Source: Paratractidigestivibacter sp003150175 (lineage in GTDB: Bacteria; Actinomycetota; Coriobacteriia; Coriobacteriales; Atopobiaceae). From it: a stretch of DNA of 64,000 nt. The stretch lies in NCBI RefSeq assembly GCF_964283195.1, contig NZ_CAXYLH010000002.1; one strand, 5' to 3'. This document shows, in pieces, positions 27,101 to 35,452 of the stretch (the stretch's first letter is position 1; each line of letters opens with the position of its first letter). The translations under genes were made by a program, and so were the position numbers. A model generated the notes under the pieces. That model was given only the letters and a program-made list of their open reading frames with translations. It was not told where the DNA came from and ran no database searches.

Positions 27101-27520
27101 CTCTCGTCTTCCGCCCCCGAGCGCGCCGACCTCGTGGCGCTGTGGCGCGCGCTCGTCTCGCTCTCGAGGGCTGCGGGCGGCGACTTCGCCCTCGATGACG
27201 ACCAGGTCGTGGCGATGGCGGCGGCCTGCGACCCCTCGCGCTCCATCGACCCCTCCGAGGTCGAGAGCGGCCTTGGGGTCTTCGAGGAGCTCGGCTTCCT
27301 CACGGTTACGGGCTATGGGGACGCGCGCCGCGTGAGGATGACGCCGTCCCCCGCGCGAATGGACCTCGCGCAGTCCGTGCGCTACCTCGAAGGATTGCAA
27401 GGCCGAGACGAATTCGGCGGTTTCTGCGATTGGGTGCTACATTGTCCCCAGGGGGAGCTCGCCGCCCAGGTGACGAGGCCCATCTCCCCGAGCTTCGGAA
27501 CCGTGGTTGGAAAGGTTTGA
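24191..27520 (+). CDS. recJ: RecJ exonuclease fused to RecQ-like superfamily 2 helicase
   Basis: This is a 1109-residue single-chain fusion. Residues 1-560 are RecJ: DFDVDG (91-96), DHH (172-174), GTLSD, and DHHA1 with FGGHAG (around 418-423), then the OB-like part. After a linker (about 575-620, Pro/Ala/Glu rich) comes a helicase: Walker A ATGRGKS with Lys-662, DEAH at 762-765, TATAS, and motif VI QMSGRAGRDG at 941-950. No HRDC domain or clear RecQ zinc cluster is visible at the C-terminus. RecJ degrades single strands 5' to 3' and normally partners RecQ in recombination repair; here the helicase is covalently attached. Start GTG 24191 is two bases after secD and lacks a strong ribosome site. 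Confidence 0.85.
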   Translation: MAGLSESRRWSVLASKPAAELELRRELGVTPLVARVLASRGFTDAASAREFLDPSLERDWLDPLIIPGMGDAAQRVERALDEHEVIAVFGDFDVDGMSSTCLLTLALRHLGAEVHPFIPHRFGEGYGLSREALGRVRETCEPSLVITVDNGIASGAEVAELVAAGIDVVVTDHHEPSELVPRDVPVTDPKLDHACPSRELAGAGVALKLVHELGRRRGEPELWRSFTDIAMLGTLSDMMLLQGENRALVADGIERMKSAPRPGISALAAAANIRVCDLAADSLPFSLIPRLNAAGRMGTTDTAFELLMVEDPRKAELLAAKLEETNTERRAIEAELTDEAMAKIEAQGLGRAHAVVVGGEGWHEGVKGIVASRIVNRFHVPAILFSISDGVAKGSGRSVGSVDLFHAVEQCSDCLVRFGGHAGAVGVTCEASRLDEFRDRLEAVLAELPAEQFRDTEEVTAMVGLDELTVETVGALEALQPFGQGNKKPLFASRGVSMRNRACVGADHSHLRFFATDGVGCVPAIMFRAPEAERLCECDGAVDLVFEAVNETWQGRTKVKLMVKDIIVREGGEGAASPAGVASEVASLADDSLRSAEPPAPVPAPQRIQDPALEGLEPGELTSELARRMIGDHELLPAQKAALDVLGAHRSCLAVMATGRGKSLIFYIHAAREAILEGAASVFVYPLRALVADQAFHLQKTLGALGLATEVLTGETDAADRDAVFAGLADGAVDVVLTTPEFLAIHSARFAEAGRIGFVVVDEAHHAAEAKSGHRSAYGELPRVREELGQPTCLAVTATASDDAAREICGLLGIDEKDVVVDEACRPNLRIVDHRNLHDRESALVSLVSAGRKTIVYVTSRQQSVEVVRLLRHRLPDLASRISFYNAGLTREVRGRVERAFRSGELTCIVSTSAFGEGVNLPDVRDVVLYTLPFGDVEFNQMSGRAGRDGQEALVHLLFGGRDVRLNERILSSSAPERADLVALWRALVSLSRAAGGDFALDDDQVVAMAAACDPSRSIDPSEVESGLGVFEELGFLTVTGYGDARRVRMTPSPARMDLAQSVRYLEGLQGRDEFGGFCDWVLHCPQGELAAQVTRPISPSFGTVVGKV

Positions 27521-27522
27521 TC

Positions 27523-29928
27523 ATGGACGAAAAGTCGACCGCCGCTTCCGGCGCCGAAAGGGGCATCGCCCCGGCGGCCAAGCCCACCGCCCCCTCCGCG
27601 GCGCACAAACCGACGGTGAGGCAGCCGCCCGCGGCAGCCAATTTTCGGCTGCTCGAGAGCGCCTGCAAGTCCTACATGGACGCCGAGGGCGTCGAGAAGG
27701 TCGAGCGCGCCTACCGTTTCGCCGCCGATTACCACCGCGACCAGCGCCGCCGGTCCGGCGAGCCTTACATCAACCACCCCGTAGAGGTCGCGCTCATCCT
27801 CGCCAAGGACCTTCGCATGGACGAGGACACCATCTGCGCGGCCCTTCTCCACGACACCGTCGAGGACACCTCAGCCACGCTCGAGCAGCTCAAGGGCCTC
27901 TTTGGCGAGACCGTCGCCGACCTCGTCGACGGCGTGACCAAGCTCACGAGCGTCAAGGTCGCCACGATGGACGAGAAGCAGGCCTGGAACCTTCGCAAGA
28001 TGTTCCTCGCCATGAGCCACGACATTCGCGTCGTCATCATCAAGCTCGCCGACCGCCTCCACAATATGCGCACCCTCGCTGCCCTGCCTCCCGACCGCCG
28101 CCTCTTCAAGGCGCGCGAGACCATGGACGTCTACGCGCCGCTCGCCGACCGACTCGGCATCAGCTCGATCAAGTGGGAGCTCGAGGACCTCGCGTTCTTC
28201 TGGCTCGAGCCCGAGGAGTACCAGCGCGTCGCGCGCATGGTCCAGGACTCGCGCGCCCAGCGCGAGGACGACGCCGAGGCGGCCATGAAGACCCTCGACG
28301 ACGAGCTTAAGCGCGTCGGCCTCAAGGACTACCAGATCACGGGCCGTCCCAAGCACCTGTGGTCCATTTACCTCAAGATGACCCGCAAGGGCCGCGACTT
28401 CTCCGAGATCTACGACCTCATCGCCCTTCGCGTGATCACCCAGACAGTGGGGGACTGCTACTCGGCCCTCGGCGCCGTCCATACCCTGTGGCACCCGCTG
28501 CCCGGGCGGTTCAAAGACTACATCGCGACGCCGAAGGCGAACCTCTATCAGTCGCTCCACACCACGGTCGTCGGCCCCGACGGCCGGCCCATCGAGATCC
28601 AGATCCGTACCGTCGAGATGCACGAGGCGTCTGAGTACGGCATCGCCGCCCACTGGCTCTACAAGAAGTCGGGAAACTCCCGAGGGAGGATGAGCGCCGA
28701 GGACCGCTCCATCGACTCGACCATCAACTGGATCCGTCGGAGCCTCGACTGGGCCGTTGAGGATGACGTCGACGATGCCCACGAGTTCCTGGACAACCTG
28801 CGCGTCGACCTCTTTGAGCACGAGATCTTCGTCTTTACCCCCAAAGGCGAGGTCTTGAGCCTGCGCCGCGACTCCACCCCGCTCGACTTCGCCTATGCCG
28901 TCCATACCGAGGTCGGCAACCACTGCGTCGGCGCGAAGGTCAACGGCTCGGTCGTGCCGCTCACCTACAAGCTCAACATGGGCGACCGCGTCGAGATCCT
29001 CACCAACAAGAACGCCAAGCCCAGCCACGACTGGATGAGCGTCGTGGTCACGCCCTCGGCGCGCGCGAAGATCCGCAAATACTTCTCGACCGAGTCGAAG
29101 AGCGACGACGCCGAGCAGGGCCGCGCCGAGCTCGCCCGCGAGCTCCGCCGCCGCGGCTACGGCATCGGCGCCAAGCGGACCATGAAGGCTATCGACCGCG
29201 CCTGCGAGGGACTCAACGCCAAGGACGCCGACGATCTCTTTGCCGCGGTCCACACGGGCAAGGTCACGGCGAACCTCGCCGCCAACCGCATCGAGGAGAT
29301 CCTGAACGAGGGCTCGCCCGAGCAGCTCGCCGCTACGGCCAAGGAGGCCGAGGCCAAGGCCGCCCGCGCGAAGGCGATGGCCGGCAACGAGCCGATCATG
29401 AAGTCCTACGCGATCGCGCAAGCGGACAAGGGCAAGAAGCGCCGCACCAACTGCGGCGTCGTCGTCAAGGGCGACGCGGACCTGCTCGTCCACCTCGCGC
29501 ATTGCTGCAACCCCGTCGCCGGCGACGACATAGTCGGCTTCATCACCCGCGGGCGCGGGGTCTCCGTCCACCGCGCGACCTGCCCGAACGTGGCGGGGCT
29601 CATGGCCCACCCCGAGCGCATGATCGACGTTGCGTGGGACACCTCCGGCGCGACGGAGTTCCGCGTCGAGATCGTCGTCGAGGCGACCGACCGCATGGGC
29701 CTGCTCAAAGACGTGACCATCGCCATCGGCGACGCCGGTGGAAACATCCTCTCGGCGGCCACGCAGACCTCCAGCCAGGGGATCGCGCGCCTGCGCTTCC
29801 TCGTCTCCATCTCCGATGCGAGCCTGCTCGACTCGCTGCTCGCCACCGTGAGCCGCGTCCCGTCCGTCTACGACGCGCGCCGCCTGATGCCGGGCGAGGG
29901 CGCCCAGCAGCTGAGCCGAAGGGGGTAG
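27523..29928 (+). CDS. Bifunctional (p)ppGpp synthetase/hydrolase Rsh (RelA/SpoT)
   Basis: This 801-residue enzyme makes and degrades the alarmone ppGpp. The hydrolase HD domain is intact (HDTVEDT, His-110/Asp-111). The synthetase shows YDLIALRVIT, the RFKD loop typical of bifunctional enzymes, YQSLHTTV and EIQIRT. A TGS domain (HEIFVFTPKGEVLSL), a Cys/His segment LAHCCNPVAGDDIVGFITRG and a C-terminal ACT domain follow. The first ~45 residues are a variable Ala/Pro-rich leader. GGAAAGG precedes ATG 27523, two bases after the recJ stop, so it is probably in the same operon. Confidence 0.95.
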   Translation: MDEKSTAASGAERGIAPAAKPTAPSAAHKPTVRQPPAAANFRLLESACKSYMDAEGVEKVERAYRFAADYHRDQRRRSGEPYINHPVEVALILAKDLRMDEDTICAALLHDTVEDTSATLEQLKGLFGETVADLVDGVTKLTSVKVATMDEKQAWNLRKMFLAMSHDIRVVIIKLADRLHNMRTLAALPPDRRLFKARETMDVYAPLADRLGISSIKWELEDLAFFWLEPEEYQRVARMVQDSRAQREDDAEAAMKTLDDELKRVGLKDYQITGRPKHLWSIYLKMTRKGRDFSEIYDLIALRVITQTVGDCYSALGAVHTLWHPLPGRFKDYIATPKANLYQSLHTTVVGPDGRPIEIQIRTVEMHEASEYGIAAHWLYKKSGNSRGRMSAEDRSIDSTINWIRRSLDWAVEDDVDDAHEFLDNLRVDLFEHEIFVFTPKGEVLSLRRDSTPLDFAYAVHTEVGNHCVGAKVNGSVVPLTYKLNMGDRVEILTNKNAKPSHDWMSVVVTPSARAKIRKYFSTESKSDDAEQGRAELARELRRRGYGIGAKRTMKAIDRACEGLNAKDADDLFAAVHTGKVTANLAANRIEEILNEGSPEQLAATAKEAEAKAARAKAMAGNEPIMKSYAIAQADKGKKRRTNCGVVVKGDADLLVHLAHCCNPVAGDDIVGFITRGRGVSVHRATCPNVAGLMAHPERMIDVAWDTSGATEFRVEIVVEATDRMGLLKDVTIAIGDAGGNILSAATQTSSQGIARLRFLVSISDASLLDSLLATVSRVPSVYDARRLMPGEGAQQLSRRG

Positions 29929-29935
29929 GGGAGCC

Positions 29936-30592
29936 ATGGGAGAATCCGAGGCGGCCTCGGGCCGCGGCCGCGATGAGCTCCGCTGCTTCGTGGTGGGGCC
30001 GATCCAGACGAACTGCTTCGCGTACGTGAGCGGAGGGGCGTGCATGGTCGTCGACCCCGGCGACTCGGGCGCGGCCGTGGCCGAGCAGCTCACCGACGTG
30101 CGGGTGGACTACATCGTCGCCACCCACGGCCACGGCGACCATGTCGGCGGCGTGCTCAGGCTCAAGGAGGCCTGCGGGGCGCCCTTCCTCATCAACGAGG
30201 CCGACGCCGAGCTCGCGACGCATTCCGGCGAGGTCTCCGAGATCGGCGTTGCCTACGACGACGATGCGCCCCTGCCCGACCGGCCGCTTCACGAAGGCGA
30301 TGTGCTGCATGTGGGCTCGGCGACGTTCGAGGTCATTGAGACCCCGGGCCACACGCCCGGCGGAGTCGTGCTTTTGGGCGGCGGGAGCGCCGAGGGCGTG
30401 GCCTTCGTGGGCGACACGCTGTTCCCCGGAAGCCACGGGCGCACCGACCTTGCCGGCGGCGACGAGGCCGCCATCCTCGCTTCTTTGCGCAAGCTCGCGG
30501 ATCGCATCCCCCCTGCGACCAAGCTCTTCTGCGGCCACGGCCCTGCTACTACCATGGCCTCCGAGCTCTCGCGAAACCCGTTTTTGCGCTGA
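29936..30592 (+). CDS. Metallo-beta-lactamase-fold hydrolase (glyoxalase II-like)
   Basis: This 218-residue enzyme has the metal-binding motif THGHGDHVGG, then TPGHTPGG, GDTLFPGSHGRTDL and CGHGPATT, all as in glyoxalase II-type thioester hydrolases of the YcbL kind. It probably hydrolyses S-acyl thiols; the substrate is not known. It follows rsh by seven bases and likely ends the secD-recJ-rsh transcript. Confidence 0.85.
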   Translation: MGESEAASGRGRDELRCFVVGPIQTNCFAYVSGGACMVVDPGDSGAAVAEQLTDVRVDYIVATHGHGDHVGGVLRLKEACGAPFLINEADAELATHSGEVSEIGVAYDDDAPLPDRPLHEGDVLHVGSATFEVIETPGHTPGGVVLLGGGSAEGVAFVGDTLFPGSHGRTDLAGGDEAAILASLRKLADRIPPATKLFCGHGPATTMASELSRNPFLR

Positions 30593-30631
30593 CCCCGCGT
30601 CGCTTGGCTTCCGCGGGTCGCCTGCGCCTCC

Positions 30632-30740
30632 GAGCAGCGTTCACCTCGAAATTTTTGTGCAGTCTGCACTTCTTGTGTGCAGGCTGCACTTTCATAACTA
30701 TCGAGAAGTGCAGGCTTCACTCGCCATGTGCAGTCTGCAC
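30632..30740. repeat. Solo five-site palindrome array (25-20-31-20 spacing)
   Basis: Five 13-bp hyphenated palindromes start at 30632 (GAGCAGCGTTCAC), 30657 (GTGCAGTCTGCAC), 30677 (GTGCAGGCTGCAC), 30708 (GTGCAGGCTTCAC) and 30728 (GTGCAGTCTGCAC). Steps are 25, 20, 31 and 20 bp, close to whole turns of the helix for the last three. The same spacing recurs at 39110-39218 and, inverted, at 40516-40625. No partner array or nuclease gene is seen here. The array lies between the MBL gene and the tRNA-Leu terminator. Confidence 0.85.
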
Positions 30741-30778
30741 AAGCGCGAGAGAGTGCGCGCTGTTCATATCTCGGCATG

Positions 30779-30801
30779 AAAAAAGCCCCGTGGCCGGGGC
30801 T
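30779..30801 (-). terminator. Terminator of tRNA-Leu
   Basis: Read on the minus strand, a 7-bp AGCCCCG/CGGGGCT stem with a 4-base loop is followed by six T, ten bases after the tRNA-Leu CCA end. Confidence 0.85.
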
Positions 30802-30811
30802 GTCGCTCACA

Positions 30812-30895
30812 TGGTGCCCGAGGTGGGACTCGAACCCACACGAGTTGCCTCAGCGGTTTTTGAGACCGCCGCGTCTGCCATTCCGCCACTCGGGC
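30812..30895 (-). tRNA. tRNA-Leu (anticodon CAA)
   Basis: The 84-base sequence includes an encoded CCA (complement of 30812-30814). Acceptor strands GCCCGAG/CTCGGGC pair fully. The anticodon loop CTCAAAA sits between GCGGT and ACCGC, giving CAA, which reads UUG. A long variable arm and the GTTCGAGTC T-loop identify a class II leucine tRNA. Confidence 0.96.
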
Positions 30896-31003
30896 GCACG
30901 CGATGTGCCGAATCAGTGTAACAGATACATCGAGGCGCACGAGGGTATAGAACCAAATGAGGCGCTCGACCGAAAACGGACCGCCAAGGAGAAAGGACGT
31001 CCC

Positions 31004-31513
31004 ATGGACGCGAAACTGTCTGCGCTTTTGAACCACCAGATCAACGAGGAGCTGTACTCCGCCTATCTCTACCTGACCTTCGCGGACTACTACGAGGACC
31101 GCGGCCTCAAGGGCTTCGCCAACTGGTACATGGTCCAGGTCCAGGAGGAGGTCGCGCACGCGAAAATCCTGCGCCGCTACCTGCTCGACAACGACGTCTC
31201 GGTCAAGATGACCGCGATCGCCGAGCCCGACAAGACCTTCTCGACCGATCTCGAGCCGCTCGGGGCGGGCCTTGCGCACGAGAAGCACATCACCGCCTGC
31301 ATCGACCGCTGCTACGCCGCGGCCAACGACGTCCATGACTTCCGCGCGATGCAGATGCTCGACTGGTTCGTCAAGGAGCAGGGCGAGGAGGAGACCAACG
31401 CCTCCGACATGATCAAGAACATGAAGCTCTTCGGCAGCGACCCCAAGGGCCTCTACGACCTCGACCGCGAGTACCAGACGCGTGTCTTCGTCGCCCCGAC
31501 GATGCCGATGTAG
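31004..31513 (+). CDS. ftnA: Bacterial non-haem ferritin
   Basis: This 169-residue four-helix ferritin stores iron in a 24-subunit shell. Ferroxidase ligands are visible: Glu-17 in NEELYSAYLY, Glu-50 and His-53 in QEEVAHAKI, and EQGEEE near 129-134, matching EQVEEE. No haem-binding Met typical of bacterioferritin is evident. Start ATG 31004 follows AAGGAGAAAGGA. It is a single-gene unit between tRNA-Leu (opposite strand) and the infC leader. Confidence 0.94.
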   Translation: MDAKLSALLNHQINEELYSAYLYLTFADYYEDRGLKGFANWYMVQVQEEVAHAKILRRYLLDNDVSVKMTAIAEPDKTFSTDLEPLGAGLAHEKHITACIDRCYAAANDVHDFRAMQMLDWFVKEQGEEETNASDMIKNMKLFGSDPKGLYDLDREYQTRVFVAPTMPM

Positions 31514-31665
31514 AGCATTTGTGTTCCAAGCTTGCAAAGAAGGACTCCTTGGCTTACCATATCCTTTTGGAAAAGCGGGCTGAATGTGAGCCCCACCTAC
31601 ACGGCGCCGTAAGGCAGCTGTCTGGTCAGACAAGGAATCCTTTTCGTCGATTTCGATGAGTAATG

Positions 31666-31703
31666 TCTCCCGGATGCTGCATGTGGCTCCGGGAGATTTT
31701 TCT
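31666..31703 (+). promoter_or_regulatory. Leader terminator/attenuator upstream of infC
   Basis: TCTCCCGGA (31666-31674) and TCCGGGAGA (31688-31696) form a 9-bp stem followed by TTTTTCT, a Rho-independent terminator placed before the conserved infC coding region. infC-rpmI-rplT operons in many bacteria carry a leader where ribosomal protein L20 controls read-through. The 31514-31665 leader may hold the L20-binding fold, but I cannot fold it here. Confidence 0.65.
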
Positions 31704-31745
31704 ATGGCGGCCCGGGAGGGCTTCCACGAAGGGAAGGTGTGTAAG

Positions 31746-32312
31746 ATAGCCAGAAACGACGGTCCTCGCATCAACGGGGAGATCACTTCTCGCACGTGCC
31801 GACTCATCGGCGTCGACGGTTCCCAGCTCGGCCTCTTTGGTGTTCGCGACGCCCTGCGCATCGCAAACGACCAGGGTCTCGACCTCGTCGAGATCGCCCC
31901 GAACGCCGAGCCCCCGGTCTGCAAGGTGCTCGATTACCGCAAGTACAAGTACGAGCAGGACCGTAAGGCCAAGGCGGCTCGCAAGAACCAGGCGAAGGTC
32001 GAGATCAAGGAGATGAAGTTCCGTCCCAAGATCGACGTCGGCGATTACGTGACCAAGAAGGCCCACGTGGTGCGTTTCCTCAAGAAGGGCGCCCGTGTCA
32101 AGATCACCATCATGTTCCGCGGGCGCGAGATGGCCCACCCGGAGCAGGGTCGGATTGTGCTCGACCGCCTCGCCGAGGACCTCAAGGACGTGGCGACGGT
32201 CGAGTCGAAGCCTCAGATGGAAGGCCGCAACATGCACATGCTCATCGTCCCCATCAAGGGCGCCTTCGACGAGAAGGCCTCTGACGATGACAAGAGCCAG
32301 AAGGAGAACTAG
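31746..32312 (+). CDS. infC: Translation initiation factor IF-3, probably with a rare ATA start
   Basis: IF-3 checks the start codon and keeps 30S subunits free. The conserved protein begins IARNDGPRINGEITSRTCRLIG and continues to the C-terminal KPQMEGRNMHMLIV. ATA 31746 is six bases after an AAGGGAAGGTG ribosome site and gives 188 residues. infC genes often use AUU/AUC/AUA starts for self-regulation. ATG 31656 and 31704 are in frame, but the first lies before and the second directly at the leader terminator, and the residues they add are not IF-3-like. GTG 31737 is another option. It is the first gene of infC-rpmI-rplT. Confidence 0.88.
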   Translation: MARNDGPRINGEITSRTCRLIGVDGSQLGLFGVRDALRIANDQGLDLVEIAPNAEPPVCKVLDYRKYKYEQDRKAKAARKNQAKVEIKEMKFRPKIDVGDYVTKKAHVVRFLKKGARVKITIMFRGREMAHPEQGRIVLDRLAEDLKDVATVESKPQMEGRNMHMLIVPIKGAFDEKASDDDKSQKEN

Positions 32313-32313
32313 C

Positions 32314-32508
32314 ATGCCCAAGATGAAGACGCACAAGGGTACCGCCAAGCGCTTCCGCAAGACCGGTACCGGCAAGATCATGCGCGCCAAGGCTTTCAAG
32401 AGCCACATCCTCACCAAGAAGTCCCCGAAGCGCATCCGCGGCTTCCGTCAGGAGACCGAGCTCGCCAAGAGCGATGTGAAGACTGTCTCCCAGCGCATGG
32501 GCAAGTAA
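32314..32508 (+). CDS. rpmI: Ribosomal protein bL35
   Basis: This 64-residue, strongly basic protein matches bL35: MPKMKTHKGTAKRFRKTGTG, KSHILTKKSPKRIRGFR. AAGGAGA precedes ATG 32314, one base after the infC stop. It belongs to the large subunit and is cotranscribed with rplT. Confidence 0.96.
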   Translation: MPKMKTHKGTAKRFRKTGTGKIMRAKAFKSHILTKKSPKRIRGFRQETELAKSDVKTVSQRMGK

Positions 32509-32556
32509 CAGCGCTTACGCGCACCTCTTAGATCTTTTACCAAGGAGTTGATTTGA

Positions 32557-32922
32557 ATGGCACGTGTTAAGCGCGCAGTGAATTCCAAGAAGAAGCGCCG
32601 CACCCTCCAGGAGCGCACCAAGGGTTATTACGGCACTTCCTCCCGCACCCTCCGTGGCATGATGGAGCAGGATCGCCACTCTGGTCAGTACCAGTACCGC
32701 GATCGCCGCACCAAGAAGCGCGAGTTCCGTTCCCTCTGGATCCAGCGCATCAACGCCGCTGCCCGCCAGAACGGCATGTCCTACAGCACCCTGATGCACG
32801 GCCTCAAGCTCGCCGGCATCGAGCTCGACCGCAAGGTTCTCGCCGAGATCGCCTACTCCGACGCCGACACCTTTGCCGACATCGCCGAGCAGGCCAAGAA
32901 GGCCATCGCCGACGCTCAGTAA
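32557..32922 (+). CDS. rplT: Ribosomal protein bL20
   Basis: This 121-residue bL20 opens MARVKRAVNSKKKRRTLQ, continues with GYYGTSSRTLR, and its C-terminal domain contains FRSLWIQRINAAARQNGMSYS. It binds 23S rRNA early in assembly and in many bacteria represses its own operon through the leader. AAGGAG precedes ATG 32557. Confidence 0.96.
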   Translation: MARVKRAVNSKKKRRTLQERTKGYYGTSSRTLRGMMEQDRHSGQYQYRDRRTKKREFRSLWIQRINAAARQNGMSYSTLMHGLKLAGIELDRKVLAEIAYSDADTFADIAEQAKKAIADAQ

Positions 32923-32963
32923 GCCATTTTCTCGACTCGGCAAATAGACTTACTCAGCATAGG

Positions 32964-33004
32964 AGCCCCTGAACGCGCCAAAGTGACGTTCAGGGGCTGT
33001 TTTG
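32964..33004 (+). terminator. Terminator of infC-rpmI-rplT
   Basis: AGCCCCTGAACG (32964-32975) pairs exactly with CGTTCAGGGGCT (32987-32998), followed by GTTTTG. Confidence 0.85.
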
Positions 33005-33779
33005 TACCGTTCGCCGCTTGCGGATGCGTACGGTGAATAAGCAGGGGAGCGGTGGGGAGACTAGCAATAACAAACAACGTCGCTACCCACAAAGCGACTG
33101 ACCGAGGAGGCGAGTCCAGTGAACACAGAAGATATAGCATCGTTTGGGCCCGCCGATGTGCCCGAGGTCGATCAATAATTCGGGCGAGCGCACTCGCCAC
33201 CTTCCATCGACGTCATCTCGAACACAGGCCAATGAAGGAATCATCAGCGGGCCCATTCGACTAACCTAACGTCCTATACCATCGGATGAGGAAAGTCGGC
33301 GATTCCAAAGTACAAGCCATAGCGGGGAGCCATACGACGGCTCCCCGCTTTATTTGTGGGCAGGGCTCGCCAACTACAAGGGGACTGCCCGTTCGTTGCG
33401 CCCGGCAAGTCCTTCGTATTTGAGCGGCGTGGCCCCGGCGGCGATCTGACCTGCTTTGTTTCCCGAACGTGAACTCGTGCATCCGGGCTTACGGCTGTGG
33501 TAATCTTCAATCCACTGAGCAAATGCGACGACAGGGCAAGTACGCGCCCCATCCGTCCTACAGCGAGCAGGGCTTGTGAGAACCTGCGGCGGACGGCGAA
33601 GAAAACACCCTCGAGCAGCTCGCGAGAACGCCCGTGCGAAAGCGGTCACCCCCGTCTCTTCGCCTGAGGCAAGTACCCCGGGCCGGCACCTTCCGTCATA
33701 AGGCATCGAGCGGTAGCTGTACCTACCCGACTCGCATTTCTCACCATAGGACGAGGAAGCGAGAGGGGATCACACAAAG
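33005..33779. other. 775-base gap before ilvD with no clear gene
   Basis: Base composition is less GC-rich than neighbouring genes and no frame looks conserved. A minus-strand open stretch (33374-33706) ends with residues faintly like the C-terminus of an IS3-type integrase (FAQWIEDYHSRKP ... ATPLKYEGLAG), perhaps a decayed insertion sequence. I see no T-box or other amino-acid riboswitch signature before ilvD. One terminator-like hairpin is listed separately. Confidence 0.4.
33321..33355 (+). terminator. Orphan Rho-independent terminator upstream of ilvD
   Basis: AGCGGGGAGCC (33321-33331) pairs exactly with GGCTCCCCGCT (33339-33349) across a 7-base loop, followed by TTATTTG. No gene ends just before it, so it may end a short unannotated RNA or act as an attenuator for ilvD, although it is about 430 bases from that start. 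Confidence 0.6.
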
Positions 33780-35452
33780 ATGCAGCTCAGAAGCGATGCC
33801 GTAAAGAAGGGCCTTGCCCGCGCTCCGCACAGGAGCCTCCTGAAGGCCGATGGCCTCACCGACGAGGAGATGGAGCGCCCGCTCGTCGCCATCTTCAACT
33901 CCCGCAACGACATCATCCCCGGCCACAACAACCTCGACAAGATCGCCGAGGCCGTGAAGGCCGGCGTCTACATGGCCGGCGGCGTGCCCATCGAGATCTC
34001 GACCATCGGCGTCTGCGACGGCATCGCCATGAACCACAACGGCATGCACTACAGCCTCGTCTCGCGCGAGACCATCGCCGACAGCTTCGAGATCGCCATG
34101 GAGGGTCATCAGTTCGACGCCGCGGTGTGCATCCCGAACTGCGACAAGATCGTCCCGGGCATGATCTTGGGCGCGCTTCGCGTCAACGTGCCGACGGTCT
34201 TCGTCTCTGGCGGGCCGATGCTCCCCGGCCACCAGCGCGGCCGCAACGACGGCCCGACCACCGACCTGAACTCCCTCTTTGACGGCGTGGGCCAGGTCCA
34301 GACAGGCACCATGAGCGCCGACGACCTCGCCTACCTCGAGAACTCCGCCTGCCCGACCTGCGGCTCCTGCTCCGGCATGTTCACCGCGAACTCCATGAAC
34401 TGCCTCTGCGAGGCGCTCGGCATCGCGCTTCCCGGCAACGGCACCATCCCCGCGGTCTACTCCGAGCGCCTGCGCCTGGCCAAGCACGCCGGCATGAAGG
34501 TCATGGAGCTGCTCCAGAAGAGCGTCCGCATCAAGGACATCGTCACCGCCGCCGCTGTTCACAACGCCATGGAGTGCGATATGGCCTTCGGCGGCTCCAC
34601 GAACACCGTCCTGCACCTCACCGCCATCGCTATGGAGGCCGGCTGCCCCATCACCATGGACGACTGGGACGCCGCCTCGGCGCGCACCCCGCACCTCGTC
34701 AAGCTCCAGCCCTCCGGCCCGCGCCCGCTGATCGACCTCTACGCGGTGGGCGGCGTGCCCGTGGTTATGCAGGAGCTCCACGAGCTGGGGCTCCTGGACG
34801 AGAGCGCCCTCACCTGCATGGGCACCGTTCCCGAGTACCTCGAGCGCTGCGGCAAGCCTGCCGACGGCGAGGTCGTCCGCAGCCACCATAACCCCTTCTC
34901 CAAGGTCGGCGCCCTGCGTGTGCTCCACGGCAACATCGCCCCGGACGGCGGCATCGTCAAGAAGGCCGCGGTCGACCCCTCGATGATGCGTCACGCCGGG
35001 CCCGCCCGCTGCTTCAACTCCGAGGAGGAGGCCTGCGAGGCCATCTTCGGCGGCAAGATCCAGCCCGGCGACGTCGTGGTCATCCGCTACGAGGGCCCGG
35101 CCGGCGGCCCCGGCATGCGCGAGATGCTCACCCCGACCTCCGCGATCTGCGGCATGGGCCTCTCGACCAGCGTCGCCCTGATCACCGACGGCCGCTTCTC
35201 GGGCGCCTCGAAGGGCGGCTGCATCGGTCACGTGAGCCCCGAGGCGGCGGCCGGCGGCCCCATCGCGCTCATCCAAGAGGGCGACATGATAACCGTCGAC
35301 ATCGAGGGCGGCAAGCTCGACGTCGACGTCTCGGACGAGGAGATGGCCGCGCGCCGCGCCGCTTTCGTCCCGCCGGCGCCCAAGCACAACCACGGCGTCC
35401 TCGCCAAGTACGCAAAGCTCGTTTCCAGCGCAGACAAGGGGGCATACCTCGC

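Noticed and set aside
33288..33297. GAGGAAAGTC, the start-like signature of RNase P RNA
   Set aside because: No downstream P-RNA conserved blocks; a terminator closes the stretch about 50 bases later.
33374..33706. Minus-strand open frame with IS3-integrase-like ending
   Set aside because: The similarity is limited to about 40 residues with no catalytic core or inverted repeats; too weak to call an insertion sequence.
33005..33779. T-box or leucine/valine attenuator for ilvD
   Set aside because: I find no AGGGTGG-type T-box sequence and no leader peptide rich in Val/Ile/Leu codons.
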